Positions 1 to 9,335 of a stretch of DNA of 64,000 nucleotides are shown here, one piece after another. Positions within the stretch are counted from its first letter, which is position 1. The number at the start of each line of letters is the position of its first letter. The DNA lies in contig NZ_CP192292.1 in assembly GCF_050596425.1 (NCBI RefSeq), positions 1,736,001 to 1,800,000 on the forward strand. The letters run 5' to 3'. Position numbers and translations under genes: made by a program. The notes under the pieces were generated by a model. That model saw only the letters and a program-made list of their open reading frames with translations. It was not told the origin of the DNA and made no database searches. Source of the DNA: G963665925 sp050596425. Its GTDB lineage: Bacteria; Bacillota; Clostridia; Peptostreptococcales; Acidaminobacteraceae.

Positions 1-1
1 T

Positions 2-2794
2 AAGTCGATTGGCCAAATATTTTCTGACATTGTTGCAGGAGATATTGTACAGGAACTTGAAAATCCAAGAAATAAGATATCCCAAGGCGATGAGGCTATG
101 ATGGGGATTAGTGAAGAAGCGTTACAGCGCTGGTATCACACAATTGGGAACAAATTCTATTTCAATTTTAGTGATGGATTCAACCAAAGAACCGAAGAAG
201 ACTTTAATGAAATGTTTGGTTCTGAAGATGGACAAATGGACATGGATAATATGGAATCAACAGATGATTTCATGCACTTTAGTCTTGTTTTTGTTGAAAT
301 AACAAGAGGGGATGAAACGGTTTTTTCCACCATTCCAAAAGATAATAAGTCGAGCATGGACATTCGTGCAGCCATGAAGCATTATTCCTATGAAAGTGTC
401 CAACCCTATTACAGTGTGAATGGTGATGAACTTGGCAAGGTTATGGTCCAGTTCAATGCTATGATATTAATTGGTGTGGCTGTGGCCTTAATTGCACTTT
501 TCATTTTTGCGGCAATTATTTCATCAATAGTCAGTATTTTTGTGAGCATTATATCTTCGGGTGCCCTTACAAAATCCTTGGCTGACCTTCAGCGAAAAAT
601 GAAGAATCTATCAGAAGGTGAGCTTGAAAAAGCCCTGCATTCAGAACTGGATATTAAGAGGCCTTTTTCAGAAATCAAGGATCTGGCCAATTCGACCAAC
701 AGTATTATTGAACAAATGCGTACATATTCTGAAACACTAGAAAATCATAAGGAAGAGCTTGAAGCTCAAAATGTTGAGCTGGTTGTCCAGGGGACAGAGC
801 TCACAAACATAAACGTTAAACTTGAGGACATCAACCTGCAAATGCGCGATATTCTTGATAATGTAGGACAAGGATTCATACGCTTTGAAGATGACTTAAT
901 GATTCATTCTGAATACTCAAAAGAGTGTACAGAAATATTTAAATATTGTGTAGCCAATAAGAAATTCTCCACCTTGCTATATCCTGAGGATGAGCAACAA
1001 GCTGAGTTCGTTGATGATCTTTTAGGCAAAATTCTGGAGCCAGGCGGTGTGAACGAGGACTTATACTTGCCCCTTTTGCCTGAGGAAATCGGTATTGGTG
1101 AAAGAATAATTGAATTGAACTATAAGATTTCACAAGGTCTAAAAAATAGAAAATCAATGATCGTTATTTTAACGGATATTACAGAAAAACGAGATCTTGA
1201 AGAACGTATGGATGAAGAAAGACAAATCCTAAAAATGGTTGTTAAAGCCATGGTCAACAGGAAATTATTTATGGAGGTAACAGAAGCATTTGAGCACTTC
1301 ATATTTGAAGGTCAGCAAAATGACTGGAAGTTTAATGAAAATACAGATGAGAACGTAAGATATATTATGCGTCAACTTCACACGTTTAAGGGGAATTTTA
1401 GTCAGTATGATGTCATCAGACTGACAGAGGTCTTGCATGAAACGGAGTCGAGGCTTCTAAGCGCTCTTGATGGAGACAGCTGTGATATGAATAATATCAA
1501 AGACTGTATAGATTTGGAGAAACTACAGAATGCATTTGACAGCGATTTAGGTGTAATAAAGGCCTATGTGGGTCCAGATTTTCTGAAAGAGGATGACCGT
1601 TTTATTGTAGAAAAGAATAGGATTGTTGATATTGAAAAGAAAATGCAGACTGTCCTTTCTGAGCAGGAATGTAAGATTCTACTGCCAGAAATTAGAAGCC
1701 TGCGGTATAGACCACTTAAAGATTTGCTTCGTATGTATCCTGAATATACAATAAAACTAGCGGAAAGAATGAATAAATCAGTGCAAAGCTTTGATATCGA
1801 AGCCGATAAAGTGCTTGTTGATGAAGGAAAGTACCAAGCGTTTACACAGGCTATGGTCCATGTTTTTAGAAACGCTGTTGATCATGGTATTGAGCATCCA
1901 GACGATCGAGTGGAAGCTGGAAAGGATATGATGGGGCACGTGTCCTGCAAAATAACAGACTTAGGCCAAGCTTTCGAGGTGACAATAAAAGATGATGGTG
2001 CTGGCATTGATATAGAAAAAATAAAAGGCAAACTTATCGAGATGGGCATTCCAAGAGAAAGTGTAGATGTAATGTCAGAAGACGACATACTTCACCAGGT
2101 CTTTGAAGAAAGCTTATCCACCCAAGAGGAAGCCACTATGCTTTCTGGACGTGGTGTGGGTCTTTCTGCCCTAAAGCAGTCAGTAGAAGATTTGGGAGGG
2201 GTTATCTCTGTGCGTTCGGAGTATGGACGTGGGTCAACCTTCATTATTAGGATACCAACCAAACAAGAATCTGAACTTGAAACTATTTTACCAATCAATT
2301 TTATGAAGGCACTTTCAAGAACTTCAGTCAGCTATATCAATAACTATATGACTCACATGCAGGTGCCTTATACTGATGATATTCAAAAAACAGATAAAAT
2401 TGATTTGATGGAATTAACGGCACTTGTTAGTTTAAAAGGGGTCATCAACGCACTGGTAATGATTAGTGTCAACAGACCATTTGGCGTAAAGCTTGTGAAT
2501 AGCTTTATGTATGAACCTGTGGCTGAGTCGGAAGTCGACAACTACATTGAAGACGTTCTCGCTGAAATTGCCAATACCATTCTTGGTAACACTTTGGGGC
2601 AATTTGAGGATGGACAAGAATTTTTGCATATGGGCATACCAGCAATTATTTCCAATAAGGGTGCCTATGTTAAATATACTGATTCAGAAATACTGACATT
2701 TGAAATGACCGAGGGACAAGAGTACTGGAGTATTCATATGATACAGCTAGAGGGCAATCAGATTGAGGAGGCAACACTATGGCAAGAATACTAA
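2..2794 (+). CDS. CheA-like membrane sensor histidine kinase with C-terminal CheX/CheC-type phosphatase domain (5' end outside window)
   Basis: The frame is open from the first bases, so the gene begins upstream and the ATG at 98 is only the first Met inside the window. Visible order: end of an extracytoplasmic sensor region; a membrane segment around nt 460-555; a HAMP-like linker and coiled coil; a PAS-like stretch (nt about 840-1200); an Hpt-type phosphotransfer segment with QLHTFKGN (candidate His at nt 1379-1381); and a CheA-type ATPase with N-box FRNAVDHGIEHPDD, DDGAGID and GRGVGLSALK. The last ~150 residues contain DVLAEIANTILGN, which fits the D/S-x3-E-x2-N signature of CheC/CheX response-regulator phosphatases. 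The gene overlaps the next by 16 bp. Inferred role: a membrane kinase that phosphorylates the downstream CheY-like protein and may dephosphorylate it too. No CheW-like domain was recognised, so it is probably not a flagellar CheA. Confidence 0.85.
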   Translation, partial: KSIGQIFSDIVAGDIVQELENPRNKISQGDEAMMGISEEALQRWYHTIGNKFYFNFSDGFNQRTEEDFNEMFGSEDGQMDMDNMESTDDFMHFSLVFVEITRGDETVFSTIPKDNKSSMDIRAAMKHYSYESVQPYYSVNGDELGKVMVQFNAMILIGVAVALIALFIFAAIISSIVSIFVSIISSGALTKSLADLQRKMKNLSEGELEKALHSELDIKRPFSEIKDLANSTNSIIEQMRTYSETLENHKEELEAQNVELVVQGTELTNINVKLEDINLQMRDILDNVGQGFIRFEDDLMIHSEYSKECTEIFKYCVANKKFSTLLYPEDEQQAEFVDDLLGKILEPGGVNEDLYLPLLPEEIGIGERIIELNYKISQGLKNRKSMIVILTDITEKRDLEERMDEERQILKMVVKAMVNRKLFMEVTEAFEHFIFEGQQNDWKFNENTDENVRYIMRQLHTFKGNFSQYDVIRLTEVLHETESRLLSALDGDSCDMNNIKDCIDLEKLQNAFDSDLGVIKAYVGPDFLKEDDRFIVEKNRIVDIEKKMQTVLSEQECKILLPEIRSLRYRPLKDLLRMYPEYTIKLAERMNKSVQSFDIEADKVLVDEGKYQAFTQAMVHVFRNAVDHGIEHPDDRVEAGKDMMGHVSCKITDLGQAFEVTIKDDGAGIDIEKIKGKLIEMGIPRESVDVMSEDDILHQVFEESLSTQEEATMLSGRGVGLSALKQSVEDLGGVISVRSEYGRGSTFIIRIPTKQESELETILPINFMKALSRTSVSYINNYMTHMQVPYTDDIQKTDKIDLMELTALVSLKGVINALVMISVNRPFGVKLVNSFMYEPVAESEVDNYIEDVLAEIANTILGNTLGQFEDGQEFLHMGIPAIISNKGAYVKYTDSEILTFEMTEGQEYWSIHMIQLEGNQIEEATLWQEY

Positions 2795-3501
2795 TTGTTG
2801 ATGATTCAGCGGTGATGCGCTTAAATTTAAGGAAAATACTAATGGAGTCTGGCCATGAGATAATAGCCGAGGCCCCCAATGGAAAAGTTGCACTAAATAT
2901 GTATGAAAAATATAAACCTGACCTTGTGACAATGGATATAACCATGCCAGTTATGTCGGGGGTGGATGCAACAGGTTTTATTGTTTCCAAGTATCCTGAT
3001 GCGAAAATAGTTATGATTAGTGCCCTTAACCAGAAAAAAATGGTATATGATGCCCTAAAAAATGGTGCGCGCCATTATATAATTAAACCAATTGATAAGC
3101 AAAAGGTTATGAGCGTACTTAATGAAGTCCTTCTTACAGAAACCAGCCACATTCAAAAGTATGAAGAAAATCAGGAAAGACAATCCAAGATTGAAGATGA
3201 AACAAAGGATCACTTCACTATAGAAAATGTGGAAGGTATTTTCATAATAAGACTTGAAGCGGGATTTGACAGTAAAGATATGGACAATTTAAACACAGCC
3301 ATGCAGGGCATTATGTTCGTACGCCCGCTTAAAATCAAATTCGATTTTGGTGGACTCAATGAATTTGATGACGGCTATTTGAATAGAATTATGGTATATG
3401 CTAAAAAAGCCATGGACAGTGGTGGAAACTACGAGTCCTTGGTTCAAGGAGAATCGCTCAAAGCAATTGTTGAGCACAAAGAGGAGACTTATCTGCAATG
3501 A
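2779..3501 (+). CDS. CheY-like response regulator with C-terminal STAS-like domain
   Basis: Residues 1-120 form a REC domain: ILIVDDSAVMR at the N-terminus (acidic pocket), Asp in LVTMDITMP (phosphoacceptor), Ser/Ala in MISAL and Lys in YIIKPID. Residues about 145-240 hold a second domain (FTIENVEGIFIIRLEAGF, then KFDFGGLNEFDDGYLNRI) whose pattern resembles STAS / anti-sigma-antagonist folds. The position of the usual phosphorylated Ser appears to be acidic or Gly, so this part is an inference. The start overlaps the kinase gene by 16 bp and the stop overlaps the HD-GYP gene in an ATGA, so the three are translationally coupled. Probable role: phosphorylation-controlled link between the sensor kinase and the HD-GYP protein. 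Confidence 0.85.
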   Translation: MARILIVDDSAVMRLNLRKILMESGHEIIAEAPNGKVALNMYEKYKPDLVTMDITMPVMSGVDATGFIVSKYPDAKIVMISALNQKKMVYDALKNGARHYIIKPIDKQKVMSVLNEVLLTETSHIQKYEENQERQSKIEDETKDHFTIENVEGIFIIRLEAGFDSKDMDNLNTAMQGIMFVRPLKIKFDFGGLNEFDDGYLNRIMVYAKKAMDSGGNYESLVQGESLKAIVEHKEETYLQ

Positions 3502-5012
3502 CAAATAACATACTCATTATTTCAAAGAGCAGACAAATGTTTGACCTGCTTAATGACATGATAGATAGGCAAAAATATAAGTTAGATCAGTCAAGTGCTG
3601 TTGATATGATGCAGAAAATATTCCTAAATGTTCCCTTCTATATTATCGTAGATCTCGAAGACTCAACCATGCAAACAATACAGATGGTAAAGTCTGTTCA
3701 AGATCTGGATTACATTCCTGTACTGTACGTGGGGCGGGGAGACACCGTAAATGCTCATAAGGCCACATTTATGAATGATCTGGCAATTGATATTCAATCG
3801 TTGCCTGGTTTGATAGATAGTTTGCTTGGGCAAGGTCTATTGTTTAAAACAGAATACAACAAGGTTTCTGAAACCTATGAAACAATTGACTCCTTAAGTT
3901 CTGACACGAAAAATGTTATGGATAAATACCTGTTGAGAGACTATGGTGATTTTGGGTTTTCTTCAAAGGAGGTTGTCAATAGTCTGTTCGCAGATAACCC
4001 TATATTGACCAACAAACCGGAATGTGTATGGGTGGTCCACCCAGAACAAAGTGGCAGGCTCATTTCTATGTTTTCAAGTTCTGTCGATTCAGGCGGTTAT
4101 GACGAAGTTTATGAGGGTGTGTTAACAGAGGAAGATACCTTTGGATTTGACGTATATGCAGAAAATGGGTTTAAGATGAACTTTGAGCAGGAACAAATAT
4201 CAGACATTGATGAGAACTCTCAACTGTTTCCAGATATAATGCGTGAACGCCTAAACCGTCTTGATAATTTTGCAGGTTACGGTATGGATCAAATTATAGT
4301 TATTGGTTGTAATTATAAAGATGCAGTAACAAGTTACGAATCATCTGTCTTGAAATCGATGACAGTTACACTGGACTTGCTGGAAAACATTCGCTTTCAA
4401 GTCCATGAAGTTGAAGGGGCTTTTAACTACACCCTGGATGCACTGGCAAGAGCTGCCGAAGCAAGTGATGACATGACGGGACAGCATATTCGCAGAGTCA
4501 ATGAATACTCAAGGTTTATAGCAAAGAAACTTCGAATGGATACCCAGTTTGTGAAAGAAATTTACAATACAGCACAAATGCATGATGTTGGAAAAATATA
4601 TGTGGACAATCAGATACTGCAAAAGCGGGGCAAGTTGACAGATATTGAATTTAGAGAAATGCAGCTTCACACTGTTTATGGACAACGTATTATTGGACAA
4701 TCAGAGTACTTGCAAATGGCAGCAGACATTGCCCTCAATCACCATGAAAAAATGGACGGATCAGGCTATCCTAATGGGATCAAAGGGGATGCCATACCAC
4801 TTTCTGCAAGGATTGTTATGCTAGCAGATATTTACGATGCTCTTAGAAGTGAAAGATCGTACAAACCTGAGTTTTCCCATGAGAAGACCGCTGATATTAT
4901 TATTAATGGTGATGGTCGAGTCGAGCCCATTCATTTTGATCCTGAAGTTTGGCGTGTGTTTAAGAACTATCATGAAGAGTTTAACAGAATATTTAGTAGG
5001 CTCAATGGTTAA
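3498..5012 (+). CDS. HD-GYP domain protein (putative cyclic-di-GMP phosphodiesterase)
   Basis: 504 residues. The C-terminal half has the HD-GYP hallmarks: HIRRVNEYS, MHDVGKIYV (HD pair), the loop HHEKMDGSGYP (GYP signature) and LADIYDALRSERSYK. HD-GYP proteins hydrolyse c-di-GMP to pGpG or GMP with a bi- or trinuclear metal site. The N-terminal ~110 residues look like a degenerate receiver fold (ILIISKSRQMFDLL, FYIIVDLEDS) without a convincing acidic pocket. Residues ~150-290 are unrecognised. The start codon lies in an ATGA overlap with the response regulator, making this the likely output of the three-gene cascade. Confidence 0.9.
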   Translation: MTNNILIISKSRQMFDLLNDMIDRQKYKLDQSSAVDMMQKIFLNVPFYIIVDLEDSTMQTIQMVKSVQDLDYIPVLYVGRGDTVNAHKATFMNDLAIDIQSLPGLIDSLLGQGLLFKTEYNKVSETYETIDSLSSDTKNVMDKYLLRDYGDFGFSSKEVVNSLFADNPILTNKPECVWVVHPEQSGRLISMFSSSVDSGGYDEVYEGVLTEEDTFGFDVYAENGFKMNFEQEQISDIDENSQLFPDIMRERLNRLDNFAGYGMDQIIVIGCNYKDAVTSYESSVLKSMTVTLDLLENIRFQVHEVEGAFNYTLDALARAAEASDDMTGQHIRRVNEYSRFIAKKLRMDTQFVKEIYNTAQMHDVGKIYVDNQILQKRGKLTDIEFREMQLHTVYGQRIIGQSEYLQMAADIALNHHEKMDGSGYPNGIKGDAIPLSARIVMLADIYDALRSERSYKPEFSHEKTADIIINGDGRVEPIHFDPEVWRVFKNYHEEFNRIFSRLNG

Positions 5013-5085
5013 AAGTGAAAAGGTTTGTATTATTCCTGTAAAACACAGGCTATCGCTTCAAAAGTTTAAATCCTAAAATCAAAAG

Positions 5086-5140
5086 AACACCATACCCAAT
5101 ATACTGTTTTGATCTATAAATATATATTGGGTATGGTGTT
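5086..5140. terminator. Perfect 18-bp inverted repeat behind the HD-GYP operon
   Basis: The arms 5086-5103 (aacaccatacccaatata) and 5123-5140 are exactly complementary around a 19-nt loop. There is no strong T-tract on either side, so it may be a weak bidirectional terminator or the hairpin core of a small repeat. A similar long hairpin (21 bp, also with an ATACC...TATATA flavour) lies inside the repeat element at 35571-35690. Confidence 0.55.
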
Positions 5141-5267
5141 AACTTTGAAAAGGCAGTTAAAGTCACGTCTATAATACTTTGTAAGTTGTTGGTATGAAAA
5201 TATGCTAAAATGAAGTGGGTGACACAAAAAAATGGTATAACTGGGCGAAAAAAGAGAGGTGCTGTTC

Positions 5268-6914
5268 ATGATAAAAAAATGGATTCCTGTTGTTATAGCA
5301 CTTGTTATACTCACAGGCTGTCAAGTTCCTGATGAGAATCAGAACGTAGAAGCAATGGGTACTGAACAAGAAGAAAAAGTGGTTATAGAACAAGCAACAA
5401 ATCAAGAGGCAAACGAGCAAAAAACAAGTAAACAAGAGACACAAGAAACACAAGAAACTGATGAGAGGATCCATAGTGATTCAACTGACTTGGTGAGTGC
5501 AAAGCCATTTTTAATGACAACAGATACAAATGGACTAAAGAAAGAGGATCTTGACGTCTACAATATTCGTTTGTATTTTGATCCAGATCAGAAGACTCTG
5601 GCCTGTGAGCAAAGGGTGGTCTATAAGAATAAAGAAGACCTAGATCTTGATACCTTAGTCTTTCAAGTTTTGCCAAATGCCTATAAATCTTTAGAGACTG
5701 CCCCTGTCCTATTTGGTGATATAGATTCCATCTATCCCAATGGTTTTGGTGAAGGCTACATAGATTTTTCTGAGGTGAAGGTGGATGGCAAGTTGGCGGA
5801 GTATAGCTTTTACGGTGCTGATGACACATTGATGTCCATAGACCTTGAGTCGTCTATGGCGCCAGAGGAAAGTGTAGAGATTGAGATGGTCTACACAGTC
5901 AAAATTCCTCCAGCTTTTGACCGGTTTGGATACAATGACACGACCTTTAATATTGCCAACTGGTATCCAGTGGCAGCGGTTTATGACAAGGGGTGGAAGG
6001 AAGACACCTACCTGCCAATAGGAGACCCTTTCTATACAGATATGGCCTCATACAAGGTTGTTTACAATGTACCAATAAACTACGAAATTGCTTCAACAGG
6101 TGTCCGGTCTAAGCTTGAATACGATGAAGCAGACCGTAAAATTATTACATACGAAGCGGATTTTGTGAGGGACACAGCCTGGCTGGCCAGTGATTCTTGG
6201 AATGTGTACAGCGAAGAAGTTGACGGCACCATGATCCGGTCCTATTATTTTGGGGAACAAAACTTTTCAAGCGACAAAGCCATTGAGACTGCAAGACATT
6301 CTTTAGAGATTTTTAATGGAATTTATGGTCCTTATCCATACTCCGAACTTGCTGTTGTTGCCACAGACTTTCCAAGTGGTATGGAATACCCTACCATTGT
6401 CATGATTGCAAAAGACAGATACAAGGCGTCAAGACTCAATGCACTTGAATCTGTGATTGCCCATGAAATAGGCCACCAGTGGTGGTATGGCGTTGTCGGC
6501 AATGACCAAATTGATGAAGCTTGGCTTGATGAATCCTTAACGGTTTTTTCCACAGCTCAGTTTTTTGGTCAAAAATACGGTGAAGATGCCTATGAGTCCT
6601 ATGTGAATTCTTATAGAAACAGATATGAGAACAGAAAGTCTGAAGATGGTGATGGTGTTGTGTCAAAACCACTTACAGAGTTTGAAAATTGGTCGGACTA
6701 TTCTAACCTGGTTTATAGAAAGGGCATGCTCTTTATAGATGCCTTGTGTGATGAATATGGAAAAGAAAACGTCCTTGATTTTATGAAGAACTATTATGAA
6801 GCGTATAAGTTTAAAACGGCCACAACAGATGACTTTATCCGTTTAGGTGTCTTGTATTTTGGGGATGATTTTAAAGACCTTGCAGATGTTTGGATATTTA
6901 ATGGAGTGAATTGA
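5268..6914 (+). CDS. M1-family metallopeptidase lipoprotein
   Basis: 548 residues. The start is ATG 5268, with AGAGAGG 8 nt upstream; an in-frame GTG at 5259 overlaps that site. The N-terminus is a lipoprotein signal (MIKKWIPVVIALVILTGC, lipobox LTGC), followed by a Q/E/T-rich tether of about 50 residues, so the protein is exported and anchored to the membrane. The catalytic zinc motif is HEIGH with the distal Glu in WLDESLT (HExxH-x18-E, gluzincin M1). The exopeptidase GAMEN loop appears as SGMEYPT, a variant seen in M1 lipoproteins, so strict aminopeptidase specificity is uncertain. It stands alone between terminator-like elements. Confidence 0.9.
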   Translation: MIKKWIPVVIALVILTGCQVPDENQNVEAMGTEQEEKVVIEQATNQEANEQKTSKQETQETQETDERIHSDSTDLVSAKPFLMTTDTNGLKKEDLDVYNIRLYFDPDQKTLACEQRVVYKNKEDLDLDTLVFQVLPNAYKSLETAPVLFGDIDSIYPNGFGEGYIDFSEVKVDGKLAEYSFYGADDTLMSIDLESSMAPEESVEIEMVYTVKIPPAFDRFGYNDTTFNIANWYPVAAVYDKGWKEDTYLPIGDPFYTDMASYKVVYNVPINYEIASTGVRSKLEYDEADRKIITYEADFVRDTAWLASDSWNVYSEEVDGTMIRSYYFGEQNFSSDKAIETARHSLEIFNGIYGPYPYSELAVVATDFPSGMEYPTIVMIAKDRYKASRLNALESVIAHEIGHQWWYGVVGNDQIDEAWLDESLTVFSTAQFFGQKYGEDAYESYVNSYRNRYENRKSEDGDGVVSKPLTEFENWSDYSNLVYRKGMLFIDALCDEYGKENVLDFMKNYYEAYKFKTATTDDFIRLGVLYFGDDFKDLADVWIFNGVN

Positions 6915-6973
6915 TGGTCTAAATTGAAGAAATGAGGCTTCGTAAATCTAAGGATAGTAAAGGGGAATGATGT

Positions 6974-7501
6974 ATGAAGAATACAGCGCTTATTGTAATC
7001 GATGTGCAAAATATTATGACACAGTTTAAGGCCTATGCTTGGGACCGAGTTATAGATAATATCAAAGAACTGCAATGTGCCTGTAGGGATAAAGGCATAG
7101 AAGTTATTTTCATTCAGCATCATGATGAGGGACTGGTAAAGGGAAGTCATGACTGGGAACTGTATAATGAAGTTGCTCCCCTTGAAGACGAAAGGGTTTT
7201 CCATAAGTCTATTCCCTCCGCTTTCAAGGAGACAGAACTTGAAAAATACTTGAAGGAAAAAAACTATAAGACATTGATTCTCACAGGTCTTCAGACGGAC
7301 TACTGTGTTGATACCAACGTCAAAGTTGCTTTCGAATTAGGGTTTGAAGTCATAACGCCTGAGTTTACGAATACAACCTTTGACAATGGGGGCCTATCGG
7401 CAAAAGATCTATATGAGCATTATAACCATAGGGTCTTCAAAGATAGGTTTTCAACAGTAGAGTCAGTGGAAGAGACACTCTTACAGATAAGAGAAAGATA
7501 G
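6974..7501 (+). CDS. Isochorismatase-family cysteine hydrolase
   Basis: 175 residues, full length for the family. The N-terminal strand ALIVIDVQN carries the catalytic Asp, Lys lies in VFHKSIPSAF, and the nucleophilic Cys is in TGLQTDYCVDTNV, giving the D-K-C triad. Members hydrolyse amide or ether bonds of small molecules (nicotinamidase-like, isochorismatase-like); the substrate cannot be told from sequence. A GGGG-type ribosome binding site (aaaggggaatg) precedes the ATG, and a rho-independent terminator follows at 7529. Confidence 0.88.
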   Translation: MKNTALIVIDVQNIMTQFKAYAWDRVIDNIKELQCACRDKGIEVIFIQHHDEGLVKGSHDWELYNEVAPLEDERVFHKSIPSAFKETELEKYLKEKNYKTLILTGLQTDYCVDTNVKVAFELGFEVITPEFTNTTFDNGGLSAKDLYEHYNHRVFKDRFSTVESVEETLLQIRER

Positions 7502-7528
7502 ATATACGAAATATATATATATAATTGA

Positions 7529-7556
7529 AGGGCGGCTCATCTGGCTGCCCTTTTTT
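7529..7556 (+). terminator. Rho-independent terminator after the isochorismatase-like gene
   Basis: Stem gggcggc / gctgccc (one G-T pair) with a short loop, followed by six Ts. Confidence 0.8.
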
Positions 7557-7597
7557 ATTATCCAAATAGTATAAAATCGAACCAGTTGTCAATGAAA

Positions 7598-8440
7598 TCA
7601 AAAATCACTCTTGAGGGCTTCCTTAATTTTTGAACCTGTATCAGTACCAGCTTTAGGCGTATGGACAATCATCTTGAGACCTGAGTCATCAGCCATATTG
7701 AAATTACAAACTTCAAATTCCAATCTTCCGAGTTTGGGATGATTCAGTATCTTATAAACGTCGTCGTTGTTCATAACATCGTGCAAGGACCACCAGTTTT
7801 TAAACTCTTGACTTTCTCCTTTTAAATCCTTTATAAACTCAGACAACCATTCATTGTCTATGTTCTGGCCTCGAATGAGTCTGAATCGACCAATGAGACC
7901 CAGAGCTTGTTTATCCCAACTATCATAAAGGGACTTAAAGCGTTCATCGGTAAACATAGCCCAGACGATATTCCGCTCTCGTTTGCTCATGCTTTCAAAA
8001 TCCCCGAGCAATATGACTGCCGCATTATTCCAAGCAAGCACATTGAAAAATTGATCGGTGATAAGAGACGGACAATCTTTCATGCTGTCAAGGATGTGCT
8101 GGAGTGTTGGTCTAGCTGTGTCATGGAAATTGTTTTCAAATCTTGTGATTTGATTTGTCAGAGCATGAAGGTATATTTGTTCCTCATCATTAAGCAGAAG
8201 TGTCCTGCTTAGACTTTCAATAACTTGATCCGAAACCTGAATGGGTCTCCCCTGCTCAAGCCAAGTGTACCAAGTTAGGCTAATACCTGATAGGAGGGCA
8301 ACCTCTTCGCGTCTTAGTCCAGGCGTTCTACGGCGACCAGATTGAGGGAGTCCCACTTGTTCAGGTTTTATTTTTGCTCGACGGCTTTTCAAAAATTCAG
8401 AAAGTTCCTTATATTTTTCTGCTTCAAGTTCGCGCTTCAT
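7598..8440 (-). CDS. MmyB-like XRE-family transcriptional regulator
   Basis: 280 residues. An N-terminal helix-turn-helix with the characteristic family block GRRRTPGLRREEVALLSGIS and TWYTWLEQGR is followed by a ~170-residue MmyB-like ligand-binding region (AWNNAAVILLGDF, ERNIVWAMFTDERF). Family members are one-component regulators that often control an adjacent divergent gene; here the divergent neighbour is the VOC protein at 8609, 168 bp away. The ligand is unknown. Confidence 0.88.
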   Translation of the reverse strand: MKRELEAEKYKELSEFLKSRRAKIKPEQVGLPQSGRRRTPGLRREEVALLSGISLTWYTWLEQGRPIQVSDQVIESLSRTLLLNDEEQIYLHALTNQITRFENNFHDTARPTLQHILDSMKDCPSLITDQFFNVLAWNNAAVILLGDFESMSKRERNIVWAMFTDERFKSLYDSWDKQALGLIGRFRLIRGQNIDNEWLSEFIKDLKGESQEFKNWWSLHDVMNNDDVYKILNHPKLGRLEFEVCNFNMADDSGLKMIVHTPKAGTDTGSKIKEALKSDF

Positions 8441-8608
8441 ATTTGAGCCTTTCTATTAGAATTTATACCAGTATAACTAGACACCTAGTTAAATTATAAC
8501 CTATATTTTACTATTTAAATATAGCCTGATGGGCAAGGTAGTGGAAAGAAAAATAGGAAGAAGAATGGGAAAAAGATTTGAAGGCAGAATAGAAAGAGAG
8601 GAAATACA

Positions 8609-8977
8609 ATGAATTTTTTATGGACAGCAATTTATGTGAATAACCTAAACACATCCCTATCCTTTTATAAGGACATAGTTGGTCTTAAGGTGACTAGGCA
8701 GTTTGAAGCAGGCCCTGGCGTAGAAATAGCTTTCATGGGCAGGGGAGAGAAAAACGAAACCTTAGTAGAACTGATACAAGATAGGGGAAAAAAGGACATC
8801 GATTACTGCAAAGAAGTATCTATTGGTTTTGCCGTAGACTCAGTTGATAAAAAAATGCAGGGTATGAAAGACAAAGGTATTAAAATTCAAGAGGGTCCGG
8901 TGGAAACGCCTAAGTCTAAGTTCTTTTATATTGAAGACCCTGATGGATTTAGGGTTCAATTTGTACAGTTTGTTTAA
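8609..8977 (+). CDS. VOC-superfamily (glyoxalase/bleomycin-resistance-like) protein
   Basis: 122 residues, one VOC module: IYVNNLNTSLSFYKDIVGL at the N-terminus and FFYIEDPDGFRVQFVQF at the C-terminus, the usual beta-alpha-beta-beta-beta repeat with a metal-ligand Glu/His pattern. It has a good site (gagaggaaatacaATG). The divergent arrangement with the MmyB-like regulator suggests control by it. Substrate not predictable. Confidence 0.85.
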   Translation: MNFLWTAIYVNNLNTSLSFYKDIVGLKVTRQFEAGPGVEIAFMGRGEKNETLVELIQDRGKKDIDYCKEVSIGFAVDSVDKKMQGMKDKGIKIQEGPVETPKSKFFYIEDPDGFRVQFVQFV

Positions 8978-9090
8978 ATGAGTTAATCATAAGAAATATT
9001 CTAGACATACTAAATGAACATAATGACTAATAAATGAGTGTTATGTATTTTGTTTTGCTTGGAAGCTTAATTGTCTAGTCTTATTATTAC

Positions 9091-9115
9091 CTGAGCGACT
9101 TGTAAATTTACTAGT
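9091..9115. repeat. Degenerate end of the GAGCGACTTGCAAAA repeat family
   Basis: CTGAGCGACTTGTAAATTTAC matches the conserved end of the elements at 35571-35690 and 41568 apart from one substitution in the core. It lies in the 358-bp gap before mutY (8978-9335), which otherwise holds only the element at 9201-9310. Confidence 0.45.
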
Positions 9116-9200
9116 GCCTAATCTAAATTAATGTCAAGCAATGTGTTAAAATACATAGTGAAAACATGTCTTGGGAAAGAATATGTAAACGTTATAAGTT

Positions 9201-9310
9201 GGACGCTTGCTAAATAACGGATTGTTGCCCTCTTGTACCATATATTTATTATGCTCATAAATATATGTGACATATTAAAGGCTCTAAAATTGTGATTTGC
9301 AAGTCGCTCT
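9201..9310. repeat. Small palindromic repeat element upstream of mutY
   Basis: The left end GGACGCTTGCTAAATAACGG and right end ATTTGCAAGTCGCTCT form imperfect terminal inverted repeats. Inside is a perfect 11-bp hairpin (9239-9249 with 9257-9267). Same layout as the element at 35571-35690. Its right end runs to 25 bp before the mutY start codon, so it is probably transcribed in the mutY leader. Confidence 0.55.
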
Positions 9311-9335
9311 GGTACATGAATATAAAGGTGTAAAC

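Noticed and set aside
2..3501. Flagellar chemotaxis operon
   Set aside because: The kinase has a sensor region and HAMP linker and no CheW-like domain, and no cheW, cheR, cheB, MCP or flagellar genes are adjacent.
5383..5829. Reverse-strand frame opposite the M1 peptidase
   Set aside because: It lies fully inside a well-supported gene and has no motif or binding site.
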